A stretch of DNA of 64,000 nucleotides from CAWBXL01 sp963837365 (GTDB taxonomy: Bacteria > Acidobacteriota > Terriglobia > Terriglobales > Acidobacteriaceae): positions 682,001 through 746,000 of the forward strand of contig CAWIMW010000003.1 in NCBI GenBank assembly GCA_963837365.1. The letters run 5' to 3'. Positions 16,282 to 25,315 of the stretch are shown one piece after another (the first letter of the stretch is position 1; every line of letters begins with the position of its first letter). Under the pieces are notes generated by a model. That model ran no database searches. It saw only the letters and a list, made by a program, of their open reading frames with translations, and was not told where the DNA came from. The position numbers and the translations under genes were made by a program.

Positions 16282-18960
16282 TTACTGGATGTCCCGCATC
16301 TTTAAGAAAATAAGAGCTGTTGTCGTCCAGAACACCAACATCCCCCCCAGCACGGCAAAAGAAGTGGCTAATTTACTACGCCCCTCTACAAACGTACTGC
16401 TGTCCTCAAGAGGGTCCGGCTGACCATTTTCGTCGAGACACTCAGTGGGAAAGTGGTTGTTCGCCAGATCCCATTTTTTCTTTAAACTGCATGGCTGGTC
16501 CGCGAGGTCCGGCTCTCCGTGTGGCTCGTTTGCTTCAAGTAGTAGATTGGCCTCAAAGGCCCAACGCGAAGGCATTGCCTTGGCAACAAACCGCATAGGC
16601 GCCGACATACCGTGCAGTGGAGTGAGTGCTCCTCCCAGCGCAATCACCGGCAATAGGACCAGCGGCAACATAGCGATTGCCGCTTCGGTGGTAGATGCCC
16701 GGGCAGAGATACAAAGCCCGATGGCTGCCCCCACTAGCGAAGCAAGATACAGGATGCCCAATGTCGGCAGGAAGCTGCCTTGCAGCTTACACATCAACGA
16801 AACTATGCCCAACAACGTGAAACACTGAGCCAGGCTGAGTACCGCAGCAATTGCCAGCTTGGAAAAGATGTAGGACGGAAGTTTGAGACTGACCATGCGC
16901 TCGCGCTGAAAGACCGTCCATTCGCCTACGATGTCGCGAGCCACGTTATTGCATCCGAACCAAACCGCAGCGACCACCATAAGAAACTCAAGTGGGGACG
17001 CCTGCTTGGCCATGGTTTCCAGAGGAGTGTTGGGGTATTTGAGCACCTTGAATACAGCACCCAGCAGCAGCGCAAATATGGGCGCTTGCGCCAGGAGAAT
17101 GATCCCCTGTGCTCGATCGCGCACCTTGAGCAGAAGATTACGCCGGACCAGGGTCCACCATTGCCCAAACCCGAACTTGCGGACAGCATCTTTTTCCGCG
17201 GATTGATTGGGGGCAGAAGGGACCTTGCCGGAACGCTCGGCGACAAAGAGCTTTTTATAGCGGGACTGCTGATACGTGCTCACCCAGTCAGCAGTTGGTT
17301 TTTTGGCCAGGCCGCTGAGCAACATTTCCGGACTCAGTTCTTTGCCGGGTTGGGTTTGAGCCGCCCGCGCGCTGGCAGGATCAAAAAACTCAATCGAATC
17401 CGGATGCGCAGGCCCAAAGTATGCCAGCGCGCCGCGTCCACCGCGGTCCCGGGAAATCATGATCAAGCTATCGAATTGCTTGAAAATATCCAGGCTCGGC
17501 TGGTGAATCGTGGTGATGATGGTGTTGCCTTCGGTGGACAGCTTCTTCAACACGCGGACCACGTTTTCCGCATCGTAAGAAGATAATCCGGAGGTAGGTT
17601 CGTCGAGGAAGATCACGGGCGCGGCAGCGATCAGTTCCATCGCGATGTTGACCCGTTTACGCTGGCCTCCGGAGAGCACCTTCTTTTCAGGTGATCCGAT
17701 AATGGCATTTTTCTTGTCCTGAATTTCCAGGCTGGTCAGGACGCAGTCAATACGCTGTTCAATTTCAGAATCGCGTAAGTCGGTCCTAAGCTTGGCACTG
17801 AAGTAGAGTGCCTCACGCACGGTCAATTGCGGATGCACAATGTCGTCCTGCGGGACATAGCTCATCTGCAAACGGAAGCGGTCGTAGTACTGATAGAGGT
17901 CGGCCCCGTTGAAAAGGACCGTTCCGGCCGCTGGGCGCGTGTAGCCGTTGATGGCTTTGAGGAACGTGGTCTTCCCTGCGCCAGCCGGCCCCATTAGAGC
18001 AACCAGTTCCGACGGAAATACTGTCAAGGAGACGGAATCCAGCAGGCGGTCTCCGTTGGGCGCGTTCACCGCGACGGAGCTGACCTCGATGGTGACGTTG
18101 CCGATATATTCGCGCTTGGCTAGCGCGCCGTCTTCGAGCAGCTGGAAGTGAAAACTGCCCAGCCCGATTTCATCCCCGGTCCGAACCAGGGTCCTGCTGC
18201 TGATCCGCGCCCCATTGACGTATGTGCCGTTGCGCGATCCCAGGTCTTCGACGTAAGTTCCATCCCCGGCACGCTCCAAAGCAGCGTGATGCCAGGAAAT
18301 CATGGGGTAATTCAGAGGATATTCAACCGACGGATCGCGGCCGAGCACCATACGGTTGCCCTGAAAGCGGACCCGCTCGAATACACCGGCGCCCTGAGTG
18401 AAGTGCTTTTCTTTGAGAATGCGGCTGGCGGAAATCTTGTACGAGCCGAGATATATGTCGTCGGTCGGCTCCAAGGTTGAGCGCTGGATCTTATTGTCAA
18501 TCTGGTTTATGGCTGTGCCGTTGGCGGATTTGAGGTCTTCGATGACCCATTGATTGCCCACGTGGATAATACGGGCGTGCTCCCAGGAGATCATCGGGTA
18601 ATCCAGCTGGATAGCAGAATCCGGAGAGCGACCGATGGTCAAAACCGAACTGGTTGAAGATTGACTGCAAGACGATGGAGGCTGCGGCTTCACCGCTAAC
18701 TCCGGCCACGGCATGGGCAGATTCTGACCGAGAGTCAGCCGATCGGTGGCAGAGACATAGACCGGAGTGTGGGGTTCCAGGCGATATCCATTGACGAATG
18801 TGCCATTGGTAGAGCCTAGGTCCTCCAGGATGTACTTATCGCCGTCGCAACTCAGGCGGCAATGTTTTTGCGAGACAACATCTTTGGCGACAATAAGGTC
18901 GCAGCCGGGGGCCTTCCCGATTGTCCACGCAGTTTTGGAAGCAGAGGCAAAATCTGACAT
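16282..18960 (-). CDS. ABC exporter (ABCG type) with three N-terminal FHA domains
   Basis: The 892-residue protein combines three FHA domains (about 12-78, 107-173, 200-270), an ABC ATPase (about 290-520) and a six-helix ABC2-type membrane domain (about 640-890). The ATPase has Walker A GPAGAGKT at 324-331, signature LSGGQ at 429-433 and Walker B VIFLDEP at 449-455. FHA2 and FHA3 keep the phosphothreonine-binding G-R (110-111, 207-208), the S-x-x-H and the N-G-T motifs. FHA1 has G-K instead of G-R and may not bind phosphopeptide. The closest known arrangement is Mycobacterium Rv1747 with two FHA domains, an exporter regulated by kinase PknF. The start is ATG at 18960. The substrate is unknown. 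Confidence 0.93.
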   Translation of the reverse strand: MSDFASASKTAWTIGKAPGCDLIVAKDVVSQKHCRLSCDGDKYILEDLGSTNGTFVNGYRLEPHTPVYVSATDRLTLGQNLPMPWPELAVKPQPPSSCSQSSTSSVLTIGRSPDSAIQLDYPMISWEHARIIHVGNQWVIEDLKSANGTAINQIDNKIQRSTLEPTDDIYLGSYKISASRILKEKHFTQGAGVFERVRFQGNRMVLGRDPSVEYPLNYPMISWHHAALERAGDGTYVEDLGSRNGTYVNGARISSRTLVRTGDEIGLGSFHFQLLEDGALAKREYIGNVTIEVSSVAVNAPNGDRLLDSVSLTVFPSELVALMGPAGAGKTTFLKAINGYTRPAAGTVLFNGADLYQYYDRFRLQMSYVPQDDIVHPQLTVREALYFSAKLRTDLRDSEIEQRIDCVLTSLEIQDKKNAIIGSPEKKVLSGGQRKRVNIAMELIAAAPVIFLDEPTSGLSSYDAENVVRVLKKLSTEGNTIITTIHQPSLDIFKQFDSLIMISRDRGGRGALAYFGPAHPDSIEFFDPASARAAQTQPGKELSPEMLLSGLAKKPTADWVSTYQQSRYKKLFVAERSGKVPSAPNQSAEKDAVRKFGFGQWWTLVRRNLLLKVRDRAQGIILLAQAPIFALLLGAVFKVLKYPNTPLETMAKQASPLEFLMVVAAVWFGCNNVARDIVGEWTVFQRERMVSLKLPSYIFSKLAIAAVLSLAQCFTLLGIVSLMCKLQGSFLPTLGILYLASLVGAAIGLCISARASTTEAAIAMLPLVLLPVIALGGALTPLHGMSAPMRFVAKAMPSRWAFEANLLLEANEPHGEPDLADQPCSLKKKWDLANNHFPTECLDENGQPDPLEDSSTFVEGRSKLATSFAVLGGMLVFWTTTALIFLKMRDIQ

Positions 18961-18987
18961 AAGCCGCAGAAAGTGTGTGGAATCCTA

Positions 18988-19000
18988 GCACAAATTGTGC
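18988..19000. promoter_or_regulatory. Perfect 13-base inverted repeat between divergent operons
   Basis: GCACAAATTGTGC is a perfect 6-1-6 inverted repeat. It lies 28 bases upstream of the FHA-ABC start codon and 111 bases upstream of the M48 protease start. This position fits an operator for a dimeric regulator acting on one or both divergent operons. Confidence 0.4.
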
Positions 19001-19110
19001 ATGGCAGCATGAAACTGTCAAAAATTCCTCGTCTGCTCTATCATGGAACCCATTTTTTTGAGCAGAATTTCCCAGGGATTACGCTTACTACGACATAAAG
19101 GGGAAATACC

Positions 19111-19989
19111 TTGAAAAGCAAAGAATTAAGTCGCCGCAAATTCGTCGGGTTGGCCGGACTGCTGGGCGCCTCGGCCTTTGTTTCTCCAGCGCTTTTACAT
19201 GCCATCGAACCACATGTCAGGGACCAGGCTTACAACACGCTGACCGAGGAAGAAGAAATCGCCCTGGGCCGGAAGTTTTCCGCGGAGTACGAAAAGAAGG
19301 CTGAGATCCTGCACAATCCCACGATTGATACTTATCTCAACCACATTATTCGCAAGCTGGGCGATGCCTCGCAACGTCCGCATTGGCCTTACCAGGTCAA
19401 GGTGGTAAACACCTCGGAAGTCAACGCTTGTGCGATTCCGGGCGGCTTCCTTTATCTGCAACGCGGGCTTCTGGAATATGTTGACGACGAGAACGAGATG
19501 GTCGGCGCGATGGCCCACGAGGTTGGACACGTGGTAGCGCGTCACACCACCAATCAGTTGGTGCTGAACTTCATGGCCCGGAATCTTTTCGAGCGGGTCA
19601 AAAAAAACCTTCTGCTCAACAATGACGTAATTGCCCGGATCATCGAGGCCATGGGCGGGCCGATTGTTCTTCTGGCGGAATTGAAGTACAGCCGGGAAAA
19701 CGAGTCAGAAGCCGACATGCTGGGATTCTACGAAATGTTGCGCGCAGGATGGCACCCCAATGGGCTGCTGAAATTCTTCACCCGCATGCAGCAAAACGAG
19801 CGCGGACGGACTCCGTTTGATGTCATGTTGTCGGACCATCCATCGTCTTCAGACCGGGCGGCGTCAATCCGGCGTGAATTGGCAACGGTCCGGATCACCT
19901 CGCCGCTGGTGGTGCAGTCTCAGCAATTTCTGGAGTTGAAAGCGCTGTTAAAGCAGATACCCCCGGCTCCGAAACCGGCCCGGAGATAG
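19111..19989 (+). CDS. M48-family metalloprotease with Tat-like signal
   Basis: The 292-residue protein begins at a TTG preceded by AGGGGAAA. Its N terminus reads SRRKFVGLAGLLGASAFVSP, a twin-arginine signal, so folded export is likely. The zinc site is HEVGH at 136-140 with a third ligand in ENESEAD near 197, both diagnostic for M48 peptidases (BepA/YfgC and Oma1 relatives). After the zinc site, two hydrophobic stretches pack the fold. BepA-type proteins act on outer-membrane assembly in the periplasm. It is the first gene of a plus-strand run with vWA-FHA, kinase, phosphatase and zinc-ribbon/FHA genes, with only 15 bases to the next start. Confidence 0.9.
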   Translation: MKSKELSRRKFVGLAGLLGASAFVSPALLHAIEPHVRDQAYNTLTEEEEIALGRKFSAEYEKKAEILHNPTIDTYLNHIIRKLGDASQRPHWPYQVKVVNTSEVNACAIPGGFLYLQRGLLEYVDDENEMVGAMAHEVGHVVARHTTNQLVLNFMARNLFERVKKNLLLNNDVIARIIEAMGGPIVLLAELKYSRENESEADMLGFYEMLRAGWHPNGLLKFFTRMQQNERGRTPFDVMLSDHPSSSDRAASIRRELATVRITSPLVVQSQQFLELKALLKQIPPAPKPARR

Positions 19990-20004
19990 GCCGGGACATT
20001 GACG

Positions 20005-21582
20005 ATGCGCGTTTTCTCTGCCTTCATCGCGTTGGGTGCACTGGTCGTTTCTTTGAGCGGACAAGCTGCCAGTGCGCCGCCGATCCAGATTCATTCTGGG
20101 CCGGTTTATACCCGTGGCAATGAAGCAGGCGGCTATCCTCAATATCCGGATTTGCAGATTCAGGTAGAGATTCCCCCGACCACAAATCCAGCTTTGGTAA
20201 AAACAGAAGCGTTCAGCGTGAAGGCCGACAACGGGACTTCTGCTTACGCCACGCGAGTGCAAACTCTTGCTTCCACTCGATACGGCCTCGCCGTTTCGGT
20301 GGCCATAGATGTCAGCGGCAGCATGAAAGGCGCTCCGCTCAACGCAGTCCGATCGGGACTGAGCAAGTTTGTATCGGATGCTGATCCGCAGGACAAAATC
20401 GCCATACAGACGATTGCCGACGATGGACGCTGGGACGTAGGTTGGGAAAACTCCCGCGAGGAAGTACGGACCGCACTGAACAAGCTGGAAGCTCGCGGCA
20501 GCTTGACGCGATTGTGGGACGGGCTCCTGGAAGCAGTCCAACACTTTCCAGAAACTCCGCTTGCCCAGCGCATCATCGTAATTTCAGATGGTCACGACGA
20601 AGGGTCAAGTCACACGGAAGATGAGGTCATCGCTGCCGCCCAACAGCGCCATATACTGATCGACGCCATTGGCATCACGCGCTCAAATCCGGCTTATCTC
20701 CAAGGCCTGGAGCAGTTGGCGGCACAAACCGGCGGGCAGTTTCGCGAGGCCCGGGATAACCCAGAGCTGGATCGCCTGGTAAGCAGCGGTATCCAGCGCC
20801 TGAAGTCCACTCCGGTCGTAAGCTTTCGCCTGGACGATTTGCCGGCGGATGGAACCAGCCATCGCCTTCAGGTGATCTGGAAACACGAGGGTGCGGTTTC
20901 GCAAGCCGATGTCACGGTCACGCTGCCTCCCGCTCCTCCCTGGTATCTGCAACCTAAATTCTGGGCGATCGGCGGGGTGGCGGGGTTGCTGCTGCTGCTG
21001 GTTTTGGTTTTTGCAGGAACACGAAAACGCGCTGAGCCGCAATCCACCGGCATGGCAGCGCCGGAACCTGTTGTGTCAAAACCAGTGCCAGTGCCAGTGC
21101 CTGCGCCTGCACCGGTTACGCCGCGACCGGTGCTTGTGAGATCTGACGGATTGGAACCGCTCTCCTCTCCACGAAAAGTGGCTCCTACACCGTATGAGTC
21201 GGGCGAGGGTCACGTCCGTGCAAAAACAAAAATGATCGCCCGATTCCCTGCCCCGTCGAAGGAAAGGCCAACAGCCTGGCTGATCTGCGAACAAGGTTTC
21301 GCACCAGGACAAAAATTTACAGTAACCGACGCCGAATATTGGATTGGTGCGCTGGAGAACAACCAGCTGTGCATATCCGACGATCCGACCGTTTCTGGAA
21401 ATCATGCTTGTCTCGTGTTCGAGTATGACGTGCTAGGCATTTACGACTACAAATCCACGAATGGCACACGGGTCAATGGCGAACGTGTGAACGAAAAGCG
21501 GCACTTGCTGCGCCCCGGAGACCGCATTCAAGTAGGCCGATCCACCTTCACAATTCAGATGATCGAGCAGGAGGGCACATGA
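20005..21582 (+). CDS. Transmembrane protein with vWA exterior and FHA interior
   Basis: From the ATG at 20005 the product is 525 residues. It has a signal peptide (RVFSAFIALGALVVSLSG), a vWA domain at about 92-270 with the MIDAS motif DVSGS at 102-106 and SDGHDEG near 194, a membrane helix at about 319-337, a Pro/Val-rich linker and a C-terminal FHA domain at about 430-520 (STNGTRVNG). The FHA has G-A where most have G-R, so phosphothreonine binding through the usual Arg is doubtful. An external metal-dependent binding domain coupled to an internal FHA suggests a sensor or scaffold. It overlaps the next kinase gene by four bases (ATGA). Confidence 0.88.
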   Translation: MRVFSAFIALGALVVSLSGQAASAPPIQIHSGPVYTRGNEAGGYPQYPDLQIQVEIPPTTNPALVKTEAFSVKADNGTSAYATRVQTLASTRYGLAVSVAIDVSGSMKGAPLNAVRSGLSKFVSDADPQDKIAIQTIADDGRWDVGWENSREEVRTALNKLEARGSLTRLWDGLLEAVQHFPETPLAQRIIVISDGHDEGSSHTEDEVIAAAQQRHILIDAIGITRSNPAYLQGLEQLAAQTGGQFREARDNPELDRLVSSGIQRLKSTPVVSFRLDDLPADGTSHRLQVIWKHEGAVSQADVTVTLPPAPPWYLQPKFWAIGGVAGLLLLLVLVFAGTRKRAEPQSTGMAAPEPVVSKPVPVPVPAPAPVTPRPVLVRSDGLEPLSSPRKVAPTPYESGEGHVRAKTKMIARFPAPSKERPTAWLICEQGFAPGQKFTVTDAEYWIGALENNQLCISDDPTVSGNHACLVFEYDVLGIYDYKSTNGTRVNGERVNEKRHLLRPGDRIQVGRSTFTIQMIEQEGT

Positions 21583-23003
21583 GCGAATTAGTGAGCGGCC
21601 TACGGCTCGGTTCTTACCAATTGATAGAACTCATCGGCCAGACTGGAATGAGCGAAGTGTGGCGCGCCCATGATCGCGATGGCAAGCTGGTCGCACTTAA
21701 GACAATTTCTTCCCAGGCAGGAGCAGATCCGCAGCTGCGCGCCCGCTTTCTGCGTGAGGGCGGCGAGCATCAGTTGATGAAACACCCCTCCATCGTACCC
21801 ATCCTCGATTTCTTCGAGCAGGAGGGAAAGTTCTATCTGGTCATGCAATACATTTCAGGCGGGTCACTGGAAGACCGGCTGGAAAAACTGGGCTGGAAAC
21901 CGCTGCCGGTCCCTGAGGCACTGAACATCTCGCGGCAAATTCTGTCGGCCCTGGACTACGCCCATCAAAAGGGTGTAATCCATCGCGACGTCAAACCGTC
22001 GAATATCTTGCTGGAGGGCGACCGCGCGTACCTGGGAGATTTTGGCATCGCACTGGCGCTGGGACGCCCCCGGCTCACCACCTACGAGCAGGTCATGGGC
22101 ACTCGCTACTACATGAGCCCGGAGCAGATCCAGACCCCGTTAAATATTACCCATTTGAGCGATGTGTACAGCTTTGGTTGCGTTCTGTATGAAATGCTGA
22201 CGGGGCGCCAGCCTTATCCACAAAGCGAAGACTCCAAAGAAGCGCAGTACACCATGATCGCCAAGCGGCTGCATGAACCGCCGGTTTCGCCGCGGCAATA
22301 TAACCCGGCAATTCCTGTCCGGCTGGAACGCATTGTGCTATCGTCTCTGTCCGCGAACCCTGCGGACCGGTTTGCCGGTTGCGGGTCGTTTGCGCGGGCG
22401 CTGGAAGGACTGGAGACCGAGAAACCCGGTCCGTCTCCAATACCGCCCAGGCCTCCCATTTCGGCTCCGGCTGCGGTAACAACGCCTGTTCAACTGGTTT
22501 CTGTGGTCGGGAATGTAATTGCAGCCGTCATCGTGGGCTTGCTCTGGATTCCGTTCACCTTTGGAGACGGCGGCAGCACGCCTGTTCAGGCCATGATCCT
22601 GATATGTGTTTTCTTGTCGAACCTCGTATTGCTGCGCATGCTGTATAAGACCTGGGCCGCGCTGCCGGTAAGTCATGCCAGAACTACGCCGGGCAAGGCC
22701 GTGGGCTTCATGTTTGTTCCGTTTTACAATCTGTATTGGGTTTGGAATGCGTATGTCGGCTTCGCCAGGGATTTCAACCGGTATGTGAAGGAGGTTGACC
22801 CGCAGGAACAGCCGCAGCCCGACGGATTTTACTTAGCCTTCTGTATCTTTCATTTTTACCTGGCAATCCTGCTGTCATTCGTACCCCAGTTCCTTAGTTG
22901 GATATTGGACGTTATGATCCTTACCCCGATCATGATCGGCATTATGGCCAACGCAATTAACCGTTTGGCAAAAGTGGCGGCAAAGGCTGCGGGGGCAAAG
23001 TGA
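21579..23003 (+). CDS. Serine/threonine kinase with multi-helix membrane domain
   Basis: The 474-residue protein has a kinase domain at about 10-280: Gly loop IGQTGMSEVW, Lys41 in VALKTI, HRDVKPSN at 135-142, DFG at 154-156 and SPE at 180-182. After a Pro-rich linker come about four to five hydrophobic segments between 306 and 460 (VVGNVIAAVIVGLLWIPF, ILICVFLSNLVLLRML, AFCIFHFYLAILLSFV). The membrane part resembles a DUF4328-like domain in layout, with conserved N-x-Y-W near 384. Most bacterial kinases of this type have a single helix, so this one is unusual. It is co-transcribed with the vWA-FHA gene and the phosphatase gene four bases downstream. Confidence 0.93.
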   Translation: MSELVSGLRLGSYQLIELIGQTGMSEVWRAHDRDGKLVALKTISSQAGADPQLRARFLREGGEHQLMKHPSIVPILDFFEQEGKFYLVMQYISGGSLEDRLEKLGWKPLPVPEALNISRQILSALDYAHQKGVIHRDVKPSNILLEGDRAYLGDFGIALALGRPRLTTYEQVMGTRYYMSPEQIQTPLNITHLSDVYSFGCVLYEMLTGRQPYPQSEDSKEAQYTMIAKRLHEPPVSPRQYNPAIPVRLERIVLSSLSANPADRFAGCGSFARALEGLETEKPGPSPIPPRPPISAPAAVTTPVQLVSVVGNVIAAVIVGLLWIPFTFGDGGSTPVQAMILICVFLSNLVLLRMLYKTWAALPVSHARTTPGKAVGFMFVPFYNLYWVWNAYVGFARDFNRYVKEVDPQEQPQPDGFYLAFCIFHFYLAILLSFVPQFLSWILDVMILTPIMIGIMANAINRLAKVAAKAAGAK

Positions 23004-23007
23004 CGCG

Positions 23008-24501
23008 ATGAGCGACTACCAAACCAACCAGCCCCCCAAAACGCTTGCCATCGGCGTCGGCGCAGTCAGTGAGACCGGACAACGGGAACAGAATCAGGAC
23101 CGTATGACCGGCTTCAGTTCGCCTTTTGGAGCGGTGTATCTGGTTGCCGATGGAATGGGCGGGCATCGCGGCGGAGCCGAAGCTTCGCGCATGGTGACCG
23201 AGGCGTTTAGCCGACACCTTATGGCTGCTCCTGCGTCATCTCCCGCGCAGGACGCGCTCACGCTTGCCGTGCGCCTGACCAATCTCGAAGTCCTGGAAAA
23301 AGGGCGGTCTGGAAATCCTGAGTTTGAAGGAATGGGTTCAACGGTGGTTATCGCCTTGCTGCGCGATACTCCGAACGGAATGGAGCTTACTACGGCCCAT
23401 GTTGGCGATAGCCGTATTTACCTGCGCCGCAATGACACTCTTACCTTGCTGACCAAAGACCACACCCAGGTGCAGTGGTTGATCGACAGCAATGCACTCG
23501 ACGAAGCCGATGCCCGCAATCATCCCGATGCCAGTGTCTTGACCCGCGCCATTGGGCATACCACCGATCTGCAAGTGGATATTTCTGGCCCTATTCCTCT
23601 GCTTGAGGGGGACCACATCATCCTGTGTTCCGATGGCCTGTCCGGATTTGCCAATGCCGATGAAATTGACAGGACGATTGCGGAAAACCCCGATCCGACA
23701 AAATGTGCCAACAAGCTGGTCCATCTGGCTCTGGCATCGGGGAGCAACGACAACATTACGGTACAGGTGCTGCGCATCGGGAATGCGGCGCAGACCCGCA
23801 GGCGCGCCAGAAAGACCGAGCCTGGCGGCAAAGCAATGATACGGCCACTTGGGCGGAGTCCATGGATATTGATTTCTGTGGTTGTCTTATTGATTGCAGC
23901 TGGAGCCATATATTGGCTCCACAGACCTCCGGGGCCAACTCCGGTCCCCACGCCGGACCCGGCAATTCACCAACTGGCACTGCGAATTAAAGCATTGCAG
24001 GCGAGTGTGTCCACTCTGCATAACAAGGCGGAAGCCGGACATGACGCAATTGAAAAAGACCTTACAGATCTGGGGGCCCTGCACGATGAAGCCGGTAAAC
24101 CTGAGGCCCTGAAAAAGGAATTGCAGAACCTGAAGAAGGAGTTGGGCAACGTTAACAAGCAACTTGGCGATGTGCTGACATCGTCGAACGAGTTGGACAA
24201 GAGTGCGCGTACCACCGCTAATGATCTACCCAAGCCAGAGACCACATCTCCTCCGGGAAAAAAGACAACTGAGCGCTCCGCGAAACTTGATCAGCTCAAG
24301 CAGGCTCTCGATAAAGACGAAAATAAATTGCATGAACAGCAAGACAATCTGGCAAATGCATCGAGCACCCAATCGGATTTAGAAGACCGGGAATTGAACT
24401 TGAAGATGAAGTGGAAGGCTGTACATCCGGCAACCAAGCCAATGCCGAAGCCGCTCAGTGACGCTCCCAAGGGCAATAAGGCGGGTAGTTCACAGGACTG
24501 A
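23008..24501 (+). CDS. Membrane-anchored PP2C phosphatase with coiled-coil exterior
   Basis: The 497-residue protein has a PP2C domain at about 13-258: Asp31 in QNQD, Asp48 in VADGMGG, Asp134 in HVGDSRIY, Asp209 in CSDGLSG and Asp248 in NDNITV. A membrane helix lies at about 285-303. After a Pro-rich PGPTPVPTPDP linker, about 140 residues form a long coiled coil (KKELQNLKKELGNVNKQL, KLDQLKQALDKDENKLHEQ). The exterior may bind cell envelope material or dimerise the protein. It follows its probable partner kinase by four bases and should reverse that kinase's action. A paralogue is at 14761-16227. Confidence 0.93.
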   Translation: MSDYQTNQPPKTLAIGVGAVSETGQREQNQDRMTGFSSPFGAVYLVADGMGGHRGGAEASRMVTEAFSRHLMAAPASSPAQDALTLAVRLTNLEVLEKGRSGNPEFEGMGSTVVIALLRDTPNGMELTTAHVGDSRIYLRRNDTLTLLTKDHTQVQWLIDSNALDEADARNHPDASVLTRAIGHTTDLQVDISGPIPLLEGDHIILCSDGLSGFANADEIDRTIAENPDPTKCANKLVHLALASGSNDNITVQVLRIGNAAQTRRRARKTEPGGKAMIRPLGRSPWILISVVVLLIAAGAIYWLHRPPGPTPVPTPDPAIHQLALRIKALQASVSTLHNKAEAGHDAIEKDLTDLGALHDEAGKPEALKKELQNLKKELGNVNKQLGDVLTSSNELDKSARTTANDLPKPETTSPPGKKTTERSAKLDQLKQALDKDENKLHEQQDNLANASSTQSDLEDRELNLKMKWKAVHPATKPMPKPLSDAPKGNKAGSSQD

Positions 24502-24565
24502 TTTACGGCAATTGAATTGATGCCGAAATGGCCAACTGAATTTGTAGCGAAAGGAAAACAACGCA

Positions 24566-25306
24566 ATGAAAGCGTGCCCGAAGTGCGGAACCGACAATAT
24601 TGATACAGCAAAATTCTGCAAACAGTGCGCCTCTCCTTTACAGCAGGCGGGCGCCAAGACCTGCCCAGCCGGCAAGCACACCATGGATCCGACCTGGACA
24701 GAGTGCGTCTACTGCAAGCAGGAAAGCTCCGCGCGCACTCCGGCCCCTGTTCCTCCAGTGCGGACGCCAACGGTAGTGGAGGGGTCGCGCGGCGGTACTG
24801 GGCACGACCCGACCAAGGTCGAAAAGCCTACGCCCCCGCGGCCTCTCGAGCCGGTAAACCAAGGCAGCAGCGGGCGGCCTAGGGCAAACACTGTGTTCCG
24901 TTCCGTCGCCGAGGGAGATCCTAAGACTCCGTCGGTGGTGCAAGGCCGCAAGATTGTCGGCATTCTTGTCACCTACAGTTGGAGTCCCGAAGGGCAGGTC
25001 TTCCCTGTCCGCGAAGGACGGAACTTTATCGGCCGTGACAAGGATTGCGAGATCTGCGTCCCTGACGATCAGACGATGTCCGGCCGCAACAGCCATATCA
25101 CCTTCCGCCAAAATTTTATCGTAGGTGACATGGTGAGCATGACGGGGACCGATGTGGATGGAACGCCGATTGAGCAGCAGTTCCACGCCTTAGGGAATTA
25201 TGCAACCATCCGTGCGGGATCGACCTATTTCACGTTTATCGTGATCAAACCGCAGTCCGTCGGGGCCGTAACCGAACCGGCACAATCGGAGAAAGCTACC
25301 AGCTAA
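24566..25306 (+). CDS. Zinc-ribbon and FHA-domain protein with GarA-like phospho-motif
   Basis: The 246-residue soluble protein begins with a zinc ribbon (CPKCG at 4-8, FCKQC at 17-21) and a second Cys pair (CPAGKH at 33, CVYC at 47-50). A Pro-rich linker follows. The FHA domain at about 132-225 has the intact G-R at 156-157. In the linker, TPTVVEG (67-73) and RANTVFRS (106-113) are threonine motifs. The latter resembles the N-terminal phospho-motif of mycobacterial GarA and corynebacterial OdhI (x-T-x-V-F-R), whose phosphorylation lets the FHA domain bind its own tail and switches it off. AAAGGA precedes the ATG. It ends the plus-strand run. Confidence 0.88.
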   Translation: MKACPKCGTDNIDTAKFCKQCASPLQQAGAKTCPAGKHTMDPTWTECVYCKQESSARTPAPVPPVRTPTVVEGSRGGTGHDPTKVEKPTPPRPLEPVNQGSSGRPRANTVFRSVAEGDPKTPSVVQGRKIVGILVTYSWSPEGQVFPVREGRNFIGRDKDCEICVPDDQTMSGRNSHITFRQNFIVGDMVSMTGTDVDGTPIEQQFHALGNYATIRAGSTYFTFIVIKPQSVGAVTEPAQSEKATS

Positions 25307-25315
25307 AAACCTTAG

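Noticed and set aside
16780..17586. A 268-codon plus-strand frame opposite the FHA-ABC gene
   Set aside because: The minus strand carries intact ABC motifs here, and the plus frame has no domain.
14761..25306. A type VI secretion post-translational regulation cluster
   Set aside because: Kinase, PP2C and FHA genes fit, but no TssB, TssC, Hcp, VgrG, ClpV or TssM-like gene is present.
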